The notes under the pieces are model-generated. The model ran no database searches, was not told the origin of the DNA, and saw only the letters and a program-made list of their open reading frames with translations. Below are positions 1 to 8,443 of a stretch of 64,000 nt of DNA, piece after piece. Within the stretch, counting starts at the first letter, position 1; the number at the start of each line of letters is the position of its first letter. Source of the DNA: Deltaproteobacteria bacterium (GTDB taxonomy: Bacteria; Myxococcota_C; UBA6777); contig SBHC01000004.1 of NCBI GenBank assembly GCA_006226375.1, positions 1 through 64,000 on the forward strand. Reading direction: 5' to 3'. The translations under genes and the position numbers were made by a program.

Positions 1-54
1 TAATTATAGTAGTAGTAGGGTGACAGAAAGATACCAATCAATTCCCAAAGGCTC

Positions 55-322
55 GATCGGAAATCCTTGTCCTGACGGATCGAGAGATCTCTGTAAGAAT
101 TATTAACATACAAAAACAGATCTCGATCTGACACGATCGTAGATCCGATCTGAGATCGAACGGGATCGGATCGTACAAAGACACCGATCGAGATCGTGGT
201 CTTGTAAGAACGATTCGACGCCAAAGTAGGATCGGATCCAACAGACTTCCAGATCCGATCGGGCCAACAAAGGCTCTCGATCGCACGAATTTTCAGATCC
301 GATCGTAGGGCTCGGTACGATC
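55..322. repeat. Dense cluster of 21 GATC sites with AGATCCGATC repeats
   Basis: GATC starts at 55, 78, 86, 119, 125, 135, 142, 147, 154, 164, 169, 186, 192, 230, 235, 252, 257, 279, 296, 301 and 319. That is 21 sites in 268 bp, against about one expected by chance. Within it AGATCCGATC occurs at 141, 251 and 295, and the reverse-type GGATCGGATC at 163 and 229. Known parallel: E. coli oriC has 11 GATC sites in about 245 bp, used by Dam and SeqA. Whether this organism methylates GATC is not visible here. Confidence 0.85.
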
Positions 323-623
323 CCCACCAGCGTAGAGGTGGGTTGGAACTCTGCCAACCTACCCTCCCCTACCCTCCAAAATCCAAAAAACTGCAAACAA
401 AGAGCTGGATTTTTCTTCTTTCCCCAGTTGGCTTTCTTTTTTTTGCAGTTTTTTTGCGATCCAAACCAAGCTGTTGTTAGCCTGACGGTTGGAATCACAA
501 AGGCTCTCCTTGAGCTTTTTCCCCATTTTGAGGCTGTCGTTGGGTCTTACTCCACTTGGCTCGAAGCGAGTTTGACAAAACGAACGGCCTTTTTGTGTCT
601 ATATATAGTGTAGGTGAGTATAG

Positions 624-1006
624 TTATCCACAAGATGTGGAAAACTTCTGTGGAAAACTCAATCCGAAAGCTCTGGTTTCTCAGCTATCCTGTTGATTTC
701 GGATCGTTCTTCCCTCTTTCCCATTTTTGAGTCGTTCTGTGGAAAACTCTGTGGAAAACTCAAAAAGACTGTGGAAACCTCTGTGGAAAACTGGTATTTT
801 TGTGGATAACTGAGCCTTGTTCTTCCCTTTTGTGGAAAACTCTGTGGAAAACTCGATCTCTCTGTGGATAACTGATTTCGCCCCAGAAAAGGGATCAACT
901 TCCTGAGTTTCCATACGATTTCATCTCCAGAGAAGGGAAATACCCTGTGGAAAACTCTCCACACCTGTGGAAAACTCTGTGGATAACTTTTTCTAGCTGT
1001 GGATAA
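624..1006 (-). other. oriC: oriC left DnaA-box array (15 boxes)
   Basis: Consensus DnaA box TTATCCACA occurs once forward at 624, then as its complement TGTGGATAA or the variant TGTGGAAAA at 636, 649, 738, 750, 782, 801, 831, 843, 863, 946, 966, 978 and 998, plus TGTGGAAAC at 770. Many are paired at 12-13 bp start-to-start (636/649, 738/750, 770/782, 831/843, 966/978), suggesting cooperative binding. TTTTCCACA-type boxes outnumber perfect boxes. Together with the inverted array at 2349-2671 this is the expected architecture of a bipartite chromosomal origin. The nearby parA/rsmG genes support this. Confidence 0.88.
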
Positions 1007-1432
1007 GTTAGTTTTCACGGATTCGTGAAATGTTCGCAGGGGCCTGAAAGATTTCGATCTTTCGGGTGTCAAAATGGGATTTGCATCTGTGCAAAAGTGG
1101 TGCAGCAGGGAGCGCTGAGAGCCGCCATTGGTAAGGCTTTGCGATCGTTGACCTGAATTGCTGGTGTGGCCCAACCCCACAAAATGGTCATAAAGGCACC
1201 TCAGGCTTTTTCTCAGACAGATCGAGTTCCCTTAATAGGGATTGGGTTGGGATCGATTGTCGGTTGCTCTGAGAACGCCTTTTTGGCCGATAGATCGCTT
1301 TAAGGTAGATCGCAAGTACTTGATTTCAGGATCGAATTAAAGTCAAGAGATTTCTGGGGAAGACATCAAAAAAGTGGGTTGTGGGGGAGCAAGAAAGCAG
1401 GGAGTTGAGGGTGTATCTTCTTGTTTCAGAAG

Positions 1433-2218
1433 TTATTTGCTAGCAGCTTTGGCCTTGGTTTTGGTGGCGTTGCCCTTCTCGTCGGATGTTTTCATTCGCT
1501 TTTGGCGGACGAGAACGTCAACGTAGGCGATGGTGCCAAGGACGAAGGAGCGTTCGTCGAGGCTGAGTGCGTCCGACTGGAATTGGAGAACGTAGCTTCG
1601 GATCCCTGTCATGAGCTTGCGGGTGTCGATCCACTTGCGTCGGAATCGAGCGACCTGGTCGCTGCCTTTGAAGACCCGGTACTGGAATCCAAAGGGCCGA
1701 CGACGGATGGAGCCCCAGGTGTTTCCGCTGTTGTCCCAGAGGGTGTAGCGACAATCGCCCCAAACGATCGACTGTCGGGATTGACCGAGGACGGCGCCCC
1801 CTTTGCCCTGCTCCACCGTGTACGTTGGCTTCCAAATCGCCCAGCCCTTGGTCGCTGTGACAAGAGTTTCGCCGCTGGCGTCACGCACTTCCACAGTGGA
1901 GGACGCTCGCGAGGCGAGGAAACTGTGGAGCTTGACCACAAGAGTGAAGACCACCCCAAGGCCGAGTAGCCCGGCGCCGATCCACTTTTGGTTGCCGGTG
2001 CCTTGGAAAATCCAGTACCCGCCTCCAACAAGCAAACCCAGCTCCAGAATCCAGCCAAACACCCAAAGCAAAGGCATGCTCCAGGCGGGGTGAACGATGA
2101 TCTCGCCGAGGGTTTCGTTGCGATCTTCATCCACGACCTGGTACTTGACGTTGAGAGAGGGGAACCAACGAATCTTCGATTGGATCTCGATGTTGTTGGC
2201 TGTGGCGAGTTGTTGCAT
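1433..2218 (-). CDS. Membrane protein with phospholipid-scramblase/LURP-one-like fold
   Basis: Predicted 261-residue protein. I chose the ATG at 2218 because AGGAG lies about 8 nt upstream; a longer frame to 2269 has no such site. The N-terminal third has two hydrophobic segments (around residues 50-100, with WVFGWILELGLLVGGGYW). The C-terminal half shows the pattern of the scramblase/Tubby-like beta-barrel family: an RRKW motif followed by a terminal amphipathic/hydrophobic helix (DERSFVLGTIAYVDVLV), like the family ending LLxAxxLIDxxxF. The tail is Lys/Ala-rich. It is the only gene between the two DnaA-box arrays, so it separates the origin halves. The family assignment is by motif impression only. 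Function in this position is unknown and a role in replication is not implied. Confidence 0.7.
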   Translation of the reverse strand: MQQLATANNIEIQSKIRWFPSLNVKYQVVDEDRNETLGEIIVHPAWSMPLLWVFGWILELGLLVGGGYWIFQGTGNQKWIGAGLLGLGVVFTLVVKLHSFLASRASSTVEVRDASGETLVTATKGWAIWKPTYTVEQGKGGAVLGQSRQSIVWGDCRYTLWDNSGNTWGSIRRRPFGFQYRVFKGSDQVARFRRKWIDTRKLMTGIRSYVLQFQSDALSLDERSFVLGTIAYVDVLVRQKRMKTSDEKGNATKTKAKAASK

Positions 2219-2813
2219 GTTGTCAGTCTCCTGTTTGTGGGGTGGAACGATGGAGCGAAAGCCGACCATCGAAAATGTTGATTTCTTCTATCGTCTTGGA
2301 AGTTTTGCCCTGATGTTGGAGAGCCTATTGTGGACACTCTTCGAGGATTTATCCACAGGTTAAGGGGGTTTTCCACAAAGTTATCCACAAACCGGTTGAT
2401 TTATTTCTGGTATTTATCCACAGGATTTCCTAGTTTTCCACAGGGTTTTCCACAACCCGTGGAGATCTTTGCGATAAATCCGAAGGAGTCGAGGGATCAA
2501 AAAGTCAACCATTTGGGATCTTTAGAGCGATCTCATCGGGAAATCCGAGGGAAGAGAGTTTTCCACAGAGTTTTCCACAGACTGTTCTTTTCTGAGGAGC
2601 CTTTGATGCAAGATGTACTCGATCTGTCAAGGGGGTTTTCATTTCCCCAGTTTTCCACAGAGTTTTCCACAAGAGGGGCGCAAACGTTCAAGCCTTGGGA
2701 TTTGGGGTGTGAAGAGTTGCGATTAATGCCTTGCACGAGAATCCAATCTGTACTAAGCCTAAATGGTGGTCAATACCATCAAAGAAGTTGGCGAGGTAAG
2801 GAACGGGGTTGCT
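2219..2813. other. Gene-free right part of the predicted origin
   Basis: About 595 bp with no supported gene. It carries the right DnaA-box array and the upstream region of the TPR membrane-protein gene. Short open frames here run through DnaA boxes and lack ribosome-binding sites. Confidence 0.7.
2349..2671 (+). other. oriC: oriC right DnaA-box array (10 boxes)
   Basis: TTATCCACA at 2349, 2381 and 2414, and TTTTCCACA at 2369, 2434, 2446, 2559, 2571, 2651 and 2663. All point in the forward orientation, opposite to the left array, and are again paired at 12 bp (2369/2381, 2434/2446, 2559/2571, 2651/2663). The AT-rich bases between 2390 and 2420 could be an unwinding element, but this is a guess. 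Confidence 0.88.
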
Positions 2814-4709
2814 GTGCGAAAGTTGTGGATTGTTCTAGGGTTGCTGCTGAGCGTTGGGTGCGGGGGAATGGCGTGGGGGCAGACCAAGAAGCTTGAATCG
2901 CTGGGGATCCAACTCCCTGAGTTGCGACGTCCTTCGGGCGAAGTCAATCCTATCCAGCGTCGGATCCGTGAGTGGTTTCGATTGTGGCGTCAGAAGCGAT
3001 ACCAAAGCGCCATCTCTTCGTTCAAAGAAATTCATAAGCTGCAGAAGGATCTGGCGGTCAACAACCTGTTTTTGTTCTCCAGCGCTCTAGTCCTGCAGGC
3101 TGATGAGCGTTGGAACCAAGGCAACACCAAGCAGGCACAGCAGCTCTACCAGTGGGCCCAAACCTTTTCACCCACATACGCCCGTCCCTACTTTCGTTTG
3201 GGATGGTTCTCCCTTTACAACCAATGGACCAAGCCGCACATTGGGGCGATTTTTGTTTGGAAAGGGGTCGTCGCTACGGTTCGTTCCCCTGTGGAAGCCG
3301 CCGCTCCCTTGGTTGCCCTGGCCCGGTTTTTGGGCTGGCTGTTTGGGATCGCCTTTTTGTGTTTGTGGATCTCACTTTTGCTGCGATGCCTTCGCTCGTT
3401 GCTCTCCGATCTGCGCAACATGTTTCCCCAGGGTGTTACACCCTTTCAGATGTCATTGATGAGCTTGCTCCTGTTGTTGCTTCCTCCTTTGATGGGAGCG
3501 GGCATTTTGGAGACGCTGTTGTTTTGGATCCTGTTCTCCTGGTTTTACCAATCAAACAGTGAGCGGGTGCTCACCACCTTGGGTCTTCTTCTTCTCAGCG
3601 GGTTGCCTTTTGTGGCCGGATACGTTGGGAAGTTTGTGAGCTTTGCACAGTCTCCTCTGCAGCAGATGTATACGTTGAACCAATCGGCCGATCGGGCGCA
3701 GGCTGCTCCTCATTTGGCTCGGATCGCCGAGAAGAAACATCCTTATCGGTTCGAGATCTTGTCGTCGTTGGGGTTGTACTACAAGCGCATTGGTCAGTTG
3801 GGTCGATCCCGAACCTACTACCAACGTGCTCTTAAGCTGCGATCGGCTGCTTCGGTCCGAGTGAATCTTGGAAACCTCGACTTTATCGAGCGTGAACCTG
3901 AAAAAGCGTACCAGCATTATCTAAAAGGTGCCTCGACCCCAGAAGGTCAGTTCAACCTGAGCCAGCTGCTCAAGCACAGCGCGTCCACTGCGCCGAACAT
4001 TGTGCAGCAAAAGGTGGACGCTTCTCAGGCAGCGCTCCGTAGTGGTGGAGCCCGAGTGGAGCGGTTTGAGCAAGGACAAACCCAGCAGATCAATCGCTAC
4101 ATTATGGACGCTGAGGTTCCCCTCTCCCTTTATTGGAAGCTGTTTCTCCAAACGCCGGATCGAACACGGCTTTCGGAGCGGATCTGGCAGACCTTGTCGG
4201 CCTGGATCCCGATCGCCTTCGCCCCTTTTACAGGGATTGCGTTTGTCGTGTTGTTGTGGCTGCTTTTGCCTGTGTTGGGGCGTGTCTTTCAAGGTCGAGC
4301 CTGCTCTCAATGTGGCTCGGTGTACCAACGCTTGGAGGCGGGAAGCAATCCTCGAACGTTGTGCTCTCAGTGTCGCCAGTTGGACGAAAAGAAGGAAGGC
4401 TTGTCCCCTGCTCGAAGGGTCCAAAAAGAGCTGGAGATCCAACGATACCAGCGGCTGCGTTACTACGCCCAGGTTGTTTTGGCTGTGGTGATGATGGGAT
4501 CGGTTCAAGTGATTCGGAACAAGACGTGGAAGGGCTTTTTTTACTTTCTTGCGCTGGCCATCACCGGGTTTTTGTGGCTGTTTCCTGAGGCGTTCTTGTC
4601 CCATTCCTTGTCAGTGGGGACCTCCCGGTATTGGTGGTTAACGATCGGGTTTACGGGCTGGACTGTGCTGTTGTATTATTTCTCTCTACGTGAAGCCCTA
4701 ACCGATTAA
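2814..4709 (+). CDS. TPR-containing polytopic membrane protein with zinc ribbon
   Basis: About 631 residues from the GTG at 2814. This start places a signal-like segment (RKLWIVLGLLLSVGC) at the N-terminus and has AAGGA about 11 nt upstream; an ATG at 2763 lacks an RBS. Order: signal/lipobox-like segment; helical TPR-like repeats (about residues 40-140); several transmembrane helices (about 160-280); more TPR-like repeats (roughly 300-390, GLYYKRIGQLGRSRTYYQRA); a further TM; a zinc ribbon with CSQCGxxY and CSQC; and C-terminal TMs. Such TPR/zinc-ribbon membrane proteins are typical beside PATAN proteins in deltaproteobacteria. It is 54 bp upstream of the PATAN gene and probably co-transcribed. 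The function is unknown. Confidence 0.8.
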   Translation: MRKLWIVLGLLLSVGCGGMAWGQTKKLESLGIQLPELRRPSGEVNPIQRRIREWFRLWRQKRYQSAISSFKEIHKLQKDLAVNNLFLFSSALVLQADERWNQGNTKQAQQLYQWAQTFSPTYARPYFRLGWFSLYNQWTKPHIGAIFVWKGVVATVRSPVEAAAPLVALARFLGWLFGIAFLCLWISLLLRCLRSLLSDLRNMFPQGVTPFQMSLMSLLLLLLPPLMGAGILETLLFWILFSWFYQSNSERVLTTLGLLLLSGLPFVAGYVGKFVSFAQSPLQQMYTLNQSADRAQAAPHLARIAEKKHPYRFEILSSLGLYYKRIGQLGRSRTYYQRALKLRSAASVRVNLGNLDFIEREPEKAYQHYLKGASTPEGQFNLSQLLKHSASTAPNIVQQKVDASQAALRSGGARVERFEQGQTQQINRYIMDAEVPLSLYWKLFLQTPDRTRLSERIWQTLSAWIPIAFAPFTGIAFVVLLWLLLPVLGRVFQGRACSQCGSVYQRLEAGSNPRTLCSQCRQLDEKKEGLSPARRVQKELEIQRYQRLRYYAQVVLAVVMMGSVQVIRNKTWKGFFYFLALAITGFLWLFPEAFLSHSLSVGTSRYWWLTIGFTGWTVLLYYFSLREALTD

Positions 4710-4763
4710 GAAGGTTCGTGTGTTTGGACTGGGATCCTATCCCGAGATGGAGGTTGTTGACCT

Positions 4764-5867
4764 GTGGAGCTTAAGGGATCAATCAAAGAGCGCCCCTCCC
4801 TGGAGCTTTTGGAGTCGTTGGCTGAAGAAGGTAGCTCCGGCATCCTGACGCTGTCCAAAGGACGCGAAGACATCCAGGTGCATATCAAGCATGGGACGAT
4901 CGTTCAGGTGACCTTGGATCCCGTCCCCAAACAGGGAAACTTTGGCCAGATGATGGTGGAGATTGGCCAGATCAACCCCAGTCAGTTGGAGCAGGCTCTC
5001 GGTCAACAGCGGCAAGGTCTGGTTCCTTTGGGTCAAATCTTGGTCAAGCTCTTTCACTGCGATCGGAACAAGGTGATGCAGGTGTTGCGGGTGCAAAGCC
5101 TGGAGCGATTGTATGGAACCTTCTTCTGGAAATCCGGACACTACACCTTTGAGTCCAAGCCGATCGCTTCCCGCGACGATCTCTACGACCCCATCCCCAT
5201 TATGAAGTTGGTGGAAGAGGCCTACACCGTTAAAGAGCGTTGGCCCAAAGCACGCAAACGATTCCACTCTCCTGAGCTGGAAATTGAGGCGATTGGTCCA
5301 AGCCTTCCTCCCGATATCTCGTTGGGACCTCTGGAGCACAAGGTCTTTGAGCTGATTGCAACGGGCTTGTTTCGCTTTCGTGAGCTCTCGATCCTCTCGG
5401 GTTTGGGTCAGTTTGCGACAGGCGCGGCGCTCTCTGTTCTCAAGGAACACCAACTCATTATTGTTCGAAACCCTCAAAAACAGGGGGTGAATTGGGGTCG
5501 GCTGTTTTTGGGAGGGACCCTCTCCGAGTTTGCCGTTTGGGTGCTGGTGATGGGAATGTTGGTGGGAGCCACCACGTATCTCTTGGCGTTTGCGCCCTAC
5601 TCTCCTCTGCGCTGGTTTCGTTCTTCTCAGCAGCACTTTGTGAGCGCGCCGGGTTGGGACGAGAGCGTTGACGCGTGGCGAGAACAACGAATTCGTGCGG
5701 TCCTTGAGCTATACCGTTTGCAGTACGGTCAGTATCCTTCCGGTCTCAGCAAACTCAACGACAACGGTTGGATTCAAAACAGCCAACTGCGAGCGCAGTC
5801 GGGGCGGATGTTTTCGTACCGTTTGTTATCACCTTTTCGTTATAGGCTGTTACGACCTGGACCTTAA
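4764..5867 (+). CDS. PATAN/DUF4388 domain protein with a C-terminal membrane anchor
   Basis: 367 residues. Translation starts at a GTG with GGAGG 10 nt upstream; an in-frame stop sits just before it. The N-terminal part (about 1-120: LKGSIKERPSLELLESLAEE, GILTLSKGREDIQVHIKHG) matches the PATAN/DUF4388 pattern, a domain linked to two-component and gliding/signalling networks. A winged-helix-like middle (about 185-235) precedes one TM (about 255-280) and a small periplasmic tail. It follows the TPR membrane protein by 54 bp in an apparent operon. A role as a membrane-bound signalling adaptor is an inference from the domain family only. Confidence 0.8.
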   Translation: MELKGSIKERPSLELLESLAEEGSSGILTLSKGREDIQVHIKHGTIVQVTLDPVPKQGNFGQMMVEIGQINPSQLEQALGQQRQGLVPLGQILVKLFHCDRNKVMQVLRVQSLERLYGTFFWKSGHYTFESKPIASRDDLYDPIPIMKLVEEAYTVKERWPKARKRFHSPELEIEAIGPSLPPDISLGPLEHKVFELIATGLFRFRELSILSGLGQFATGAALSVLKEHQLIIVRNPQKQGVNWGRLFLGGTLSEFAVWVLVMGMLVGATTYLLAFAPYSPLRWFRSSQQHFVSAPGWDESVDAWREQRIRAVLELYRLQYGQYPSGLSKLNDNGWIQNSQLRAQSGRMFSYRLLSPFRYRLLRPGP

Positions 5868-6075
5868 TGTATGAAGACCCCTCCCACTCCTCTCTCTTTG
5901 CTTCGGAAACAACAATCCATTCAGCCGTGTTGCATCAAAGCACATCTTGTGTCGTTGGGGTGGTTTGCCCTACGCTCAAGGAAGATCAAAGATTCCATTG
6001 AACCTTATAGCTTGTTCCTTCGTCCAGAGTGTGCCTGTTTTGCAGGCCTAGGAAGGAACCAGGAGACTGATTTGC

Positions 6076-7110
6076 ATGAAGTTGGTGTTTGACGATAACG
6101 AATTTTGCCGTGAACTCTATGGAGAGCGTGAATCCAACCTTAAGATTCTGGAAGAAGCTCTCTCTATCACATTGATCGCTCGTGGAAACGAGCTGGTGAT
6201 GAAGGGTCCACACGATCGTCTAACCATCGCGAAAGAGCTTTTGGAGCAGTTGTACAAGACCATTCAACGGGGGTTTTCTGTGTCAACCAACGATGTACGC
6301 CGCGGGGTGCAAAATGCCCTGCAGTCTGAGAATACCAATCTGGATGAGGTGTTCTCCGATACCATTTTGTTTACGAAACGCAACCAACGGATTGCTCCCA
6401 AAGGTTTGCACCAAAAGATCTACGTGGACGCTATCCGTCGCAACGATCTGGTGTTTGGGATTGGTCCGGCTGGTACGGGGAAAACGTACCTGGCGATGGC
6501 GATGGCGGTGGATGCGCTCAACCGCAAAGCTGTGGAGCGCATCATCCTTACCCGGCCTGCTGTCGAAGCGGGGGAACGTTTGGGCTTCCTTCCTGGGAGT
6601 CTGCAAGAGAAAATCAGCCCGTATCTTCGGCCTCTTTACGATGCTCTCCAAGATATGGTGGATATGGAGCGGGCTGAGTTGCTGTTGTCGAAGGACATTG
6701 TCGAAGTTGCGCCCCTCGCGTTTATGCGGGGTCGTACACTGAACAACGCCTTCGTGATCCTGGACGAAGCGCAAAATACGACCAACGAACAGATGAAGAT
6801 GTTCCTGACCCGCCTGGGCTACGACTCCAAAGCGGTGGTGACTGGGGATATCACCCAAAACGACCTGGGGAAAGGGGTGCGCTCTGGCTTGGAAGCTTCT
6901 GAGCATATCCTCAAAGGCGTGGAAGGCATCAAGTTCTGTTACTTCGATGAGCACGATGTTGTGCGTCACCCTCTGGTGCAACGCATTGTTCGAGCGTATG
7001 CTCTGGACGAAGAGCGCTTCAAGTCCCGCAAAAAAGACAAAGATGCCGAAAACATCGATGAGTCCGACCACGCGGAATCCGGCGGTGACGACGAAACCGC
7101 AGAAGCATAA
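6076..7110 (+). CDS. phoH: PhoH family ATPase
   Basis: 344 residues, the normal length for PhoH/YbeZ. The N-terminal KH-like region is followed by the ATPase domain with Walker A GPAGTGKTYLAMAMAV near residue 130 and Walker B-type FVILDEAQNTT near 225, plus the conserved RPAVEAGERLGFLPG and TGDITQNDL segments. AGGAG lies upstream of the ATG. PhoH proteins are ATPases linked to RNA metabolism and ribosome maturation. In many bacteria phoH is followed by ybeY, as here, 52 bp downstream. The C-terminal 30 residues are Lys/Asp/Glu-rich and poorly conserved. Confidence 0.95.
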   Translation: MKLVFDDNEFCRELYGERESNLKILEEALSITLIARGNELVMKGPHDRLTIAKELLEQLYKTIQRGFSVSTNDVRRGVQNALQSENTNLDEVFSDTILFTKRNQRIAPKGLHQKIYVDAIRRNDLVFGIGPAGTGKTYLAMAMAVDALNRKAVERIILTRPAVEAGERLGFLPGSLQEKISPYLRPLYDALQDMVDMERAELLLSKDIVEVAPLAFMRGRTLNNAFVILDEAQNTTNEQMKMFLTRLGYDSKAVVTGDITQNDLGKGVRSGLEASEHILKGVEGIKFCYFDEHDVVRHPLVQRIVRAYALDEERFKSRKKDKDAENIDESDHAESGGDDETAEA

Positions 7111-7162
7111 ACAGAAACCACAAAAGCCTACCCATCCAGAGTGTTGCTTGCAGGAGCGTTGA

Positions 7163-7753
7163 ATGATTGATTTGTTGGATCAGCAAACGGTAAATCCCGA
7201 TCTTGCGGAAGCGTTGTTGCCACGCGCCGAACAAGTGATGGATGCTCTGGAACTTGGTGAGGCTGAGGTCAGCTTGGTGCTTTGTGATGACCCGGCGATC
7301 CAGGAACTCAACCGAGACTGGCGAGGGTTTGACAAACCCACGGATGTCCTCTCGTTTCCTCAGGATGGAGAGGTCTTTGGATCCGAAGATGGGTCATCAC
7401 CTGTGGGAGAGACAGACGCCGTGGAGCTGCCTCCTGTCGTGTTGACGGAGTCGTCCGAGGGCAGCGAGATGGAGCCCCCACCGATTGTTTGGCCCGACGA
7501 TGATGTAGAGGGCGAACTTCCGGATGTTCTCGGTGATGTTGTGATTTCAGTGGAGACTTGCCAGAGACAGGCTGAGGAGTGCGGTCATTCCTTGTTGGAC
7601 GAAGCCACGAGGTTGTGGATCCATGGACTCCTTCACTTGTGCGGTTACGATCACCACACAGAGGAAGAAGCCCAAGAGATGCGAGAGAAAGAGGAAGACC
7701 TTCTCGCCCTCTTCGGAGAACGAGGAACCGTTGCACCTCTGGTTCAATTGTAG
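7163..7753 (+). CDS. ybeY: Endoribonuclease YbeY (rRNA maturation factor) with an acidic insertion
   Basis: 196 residues, longer than the usual 150-160. The metal-binding motif HGLLHLCGYDHH is intact near residues 154-165, and the NRDWRGFDKPTDVLSFP segment near 50-66 is canonical. Between that segment and LGDVVIS (about 122) there is a roughly 50-residue insertion rich in Asp, Glu, Ser and Pro that the family normally lacks. YbeY is a zinc-dependent single-strand endoribonuclease acting in 16S rRNA 3' processing and ribosome quality control. GGAG precedes the ATG. It follows phoH and ends only 12 bp from the convergent rsmG stop. Confidence 0.93.
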   Translation: MIDLLDQQTVNPDLAEALLPRAEQVMDALELGEAEVSLVLCDDPAIQELNRDWRGFDKPTDVLSFPQDGEVFGSEDGSSPVGETDAVELPPVVLTESSEGSEMEPPPIVWPDDDVEGELPDVLGDVVISVETCQRQAEECGHSLLDEATRLWIHGLLHLCGYDHHTEEEAQEMREKEEDLLALFGERGTVAPLVQL

Positions 7754-7765
7754 ATGGGTGTGGCT

Positions 7766-8434
7766 TTAGTCTTGGGTGCTGCGGGTGAAGGAGTACAAAC
7801 AAAACTCCTCGCTGCTGGGTAGCTTGTAGGGAAGCTTTTCAGGATCGGAAAAGTGGGGAACGTCGGGGGGTTCAAATGCTGGTGTGCCCCAGTACACCAC
7901 CCTACCCTCTTCGTTGAGGTAGTGGTGGGCGATCGGTAAGATCTGTTCTGGGGCGACCGCGCGGAAAACCATCATGTCGTAGTTGTTAAGGAGATCTTCG
8001 CGATCGGGTGTTCCCGTCACTCGGGAGGCCACAATCGTCATGTCCTGGATTTGTAGCTCTCTCTTGACCTGACGTAGAAACGCTGCCCTTCGACTGTGCG
8101 ATTCCACGAGAGTCCAGGCCAAATCGGAGCGCAACAACGCCAGGGGGATCGCAGGAAATCCTGCGCCTGAACCAACATCCAAGATGTGTTGGCCGGGTGT
8201 GGCTTCTGCAATGTTCCACCAGCCTACGATCGAATCGGCGATGTGCCGGGAAGCATAATCCTCCAGCGTTTTGGCGCCGGTGAGCTTGATCGTCGCGTTC
8301 CAACGTTGGAGTAACTTCCAATAACGAAGGAGCGGATCAAACAACTCATCCAGTGGAGGAAATGACGATGCAAGGGGTGATGGAAGCTGAGAAAGGACGG
8401 ATTGAATGGCTTGTTGGAGGGTGTTGTTGGACAA
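7766..8434 (-). CDS. rsmG: 16S rRNA (guanine-527-N7)-methyltransferase RsmG
   Basis: 222 residues. The AdoMet-binding motif HILDVGSGAGFPAIPLAL and the flanking YxKLLQRWNATIKLTG and ASRHIADSI segments are typical of RsmG (GidB). The start is a TTG; its ribosome-binding site (AGGTTAGGA) overlaps the stop codon of the upstream repetitive protein, 9 bp away, so translation is probably coupled. rsmG next to parA is a classic origin-proximal arrangement. It methylates the 530 loop of 16S rRNA. Confidence 0.94.
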   Translation of the reverse strand: MSNNTLQQAIQSVLSQLPSPLASSFPPLDELFDPLLRYWKLLQRWNATIKLTGAKTLEDYASRHIADSIVGWWNIAEATPGQHILDVGSGAGFPAIPLALLRSDLAWTLVESHSRRAAFLRQVKRELQIQDMTIVASRVTGTPDREDLLNNYDMMVFRAVAPEQILPIAHHYLNEEGRVVYWGTPAFEPPDVPHFSDPEKLPYKLPSSEEFCLYSFTRSTQD

Positions 8435-8443
8435 GGTAGAATC

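Larger units (their letters stand above)
1..1432. other. Gene-free left part of the predicted replication origin
   Basis: No convincing gene is visible in this 1.4 kb stretch. The open frames here have no ribosome-binding site, no recognisable domain, and translate the DnaA-box repeats. It holds the GATC cluster (55-322), a low-complexity T-rich stretch near 410-460, the left DnaA-box array (624-1006), and further scattered GATC sites between about 1050 and 1335. The very first bases read TAATTATAGTAGTAGTAGGG, an AT-rich run followed by four TAG triplets, which resembles a DnaA-trio unwinding element. No dnaA gene is present in the window. Confidence 0.7.

Noticed and set aside
659-1180. Minus-strand frame across the left DnaA array
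   Set aside because: It reads the DnaA boxes as FSTEFST-type repeats; this is a by-product of the box array.
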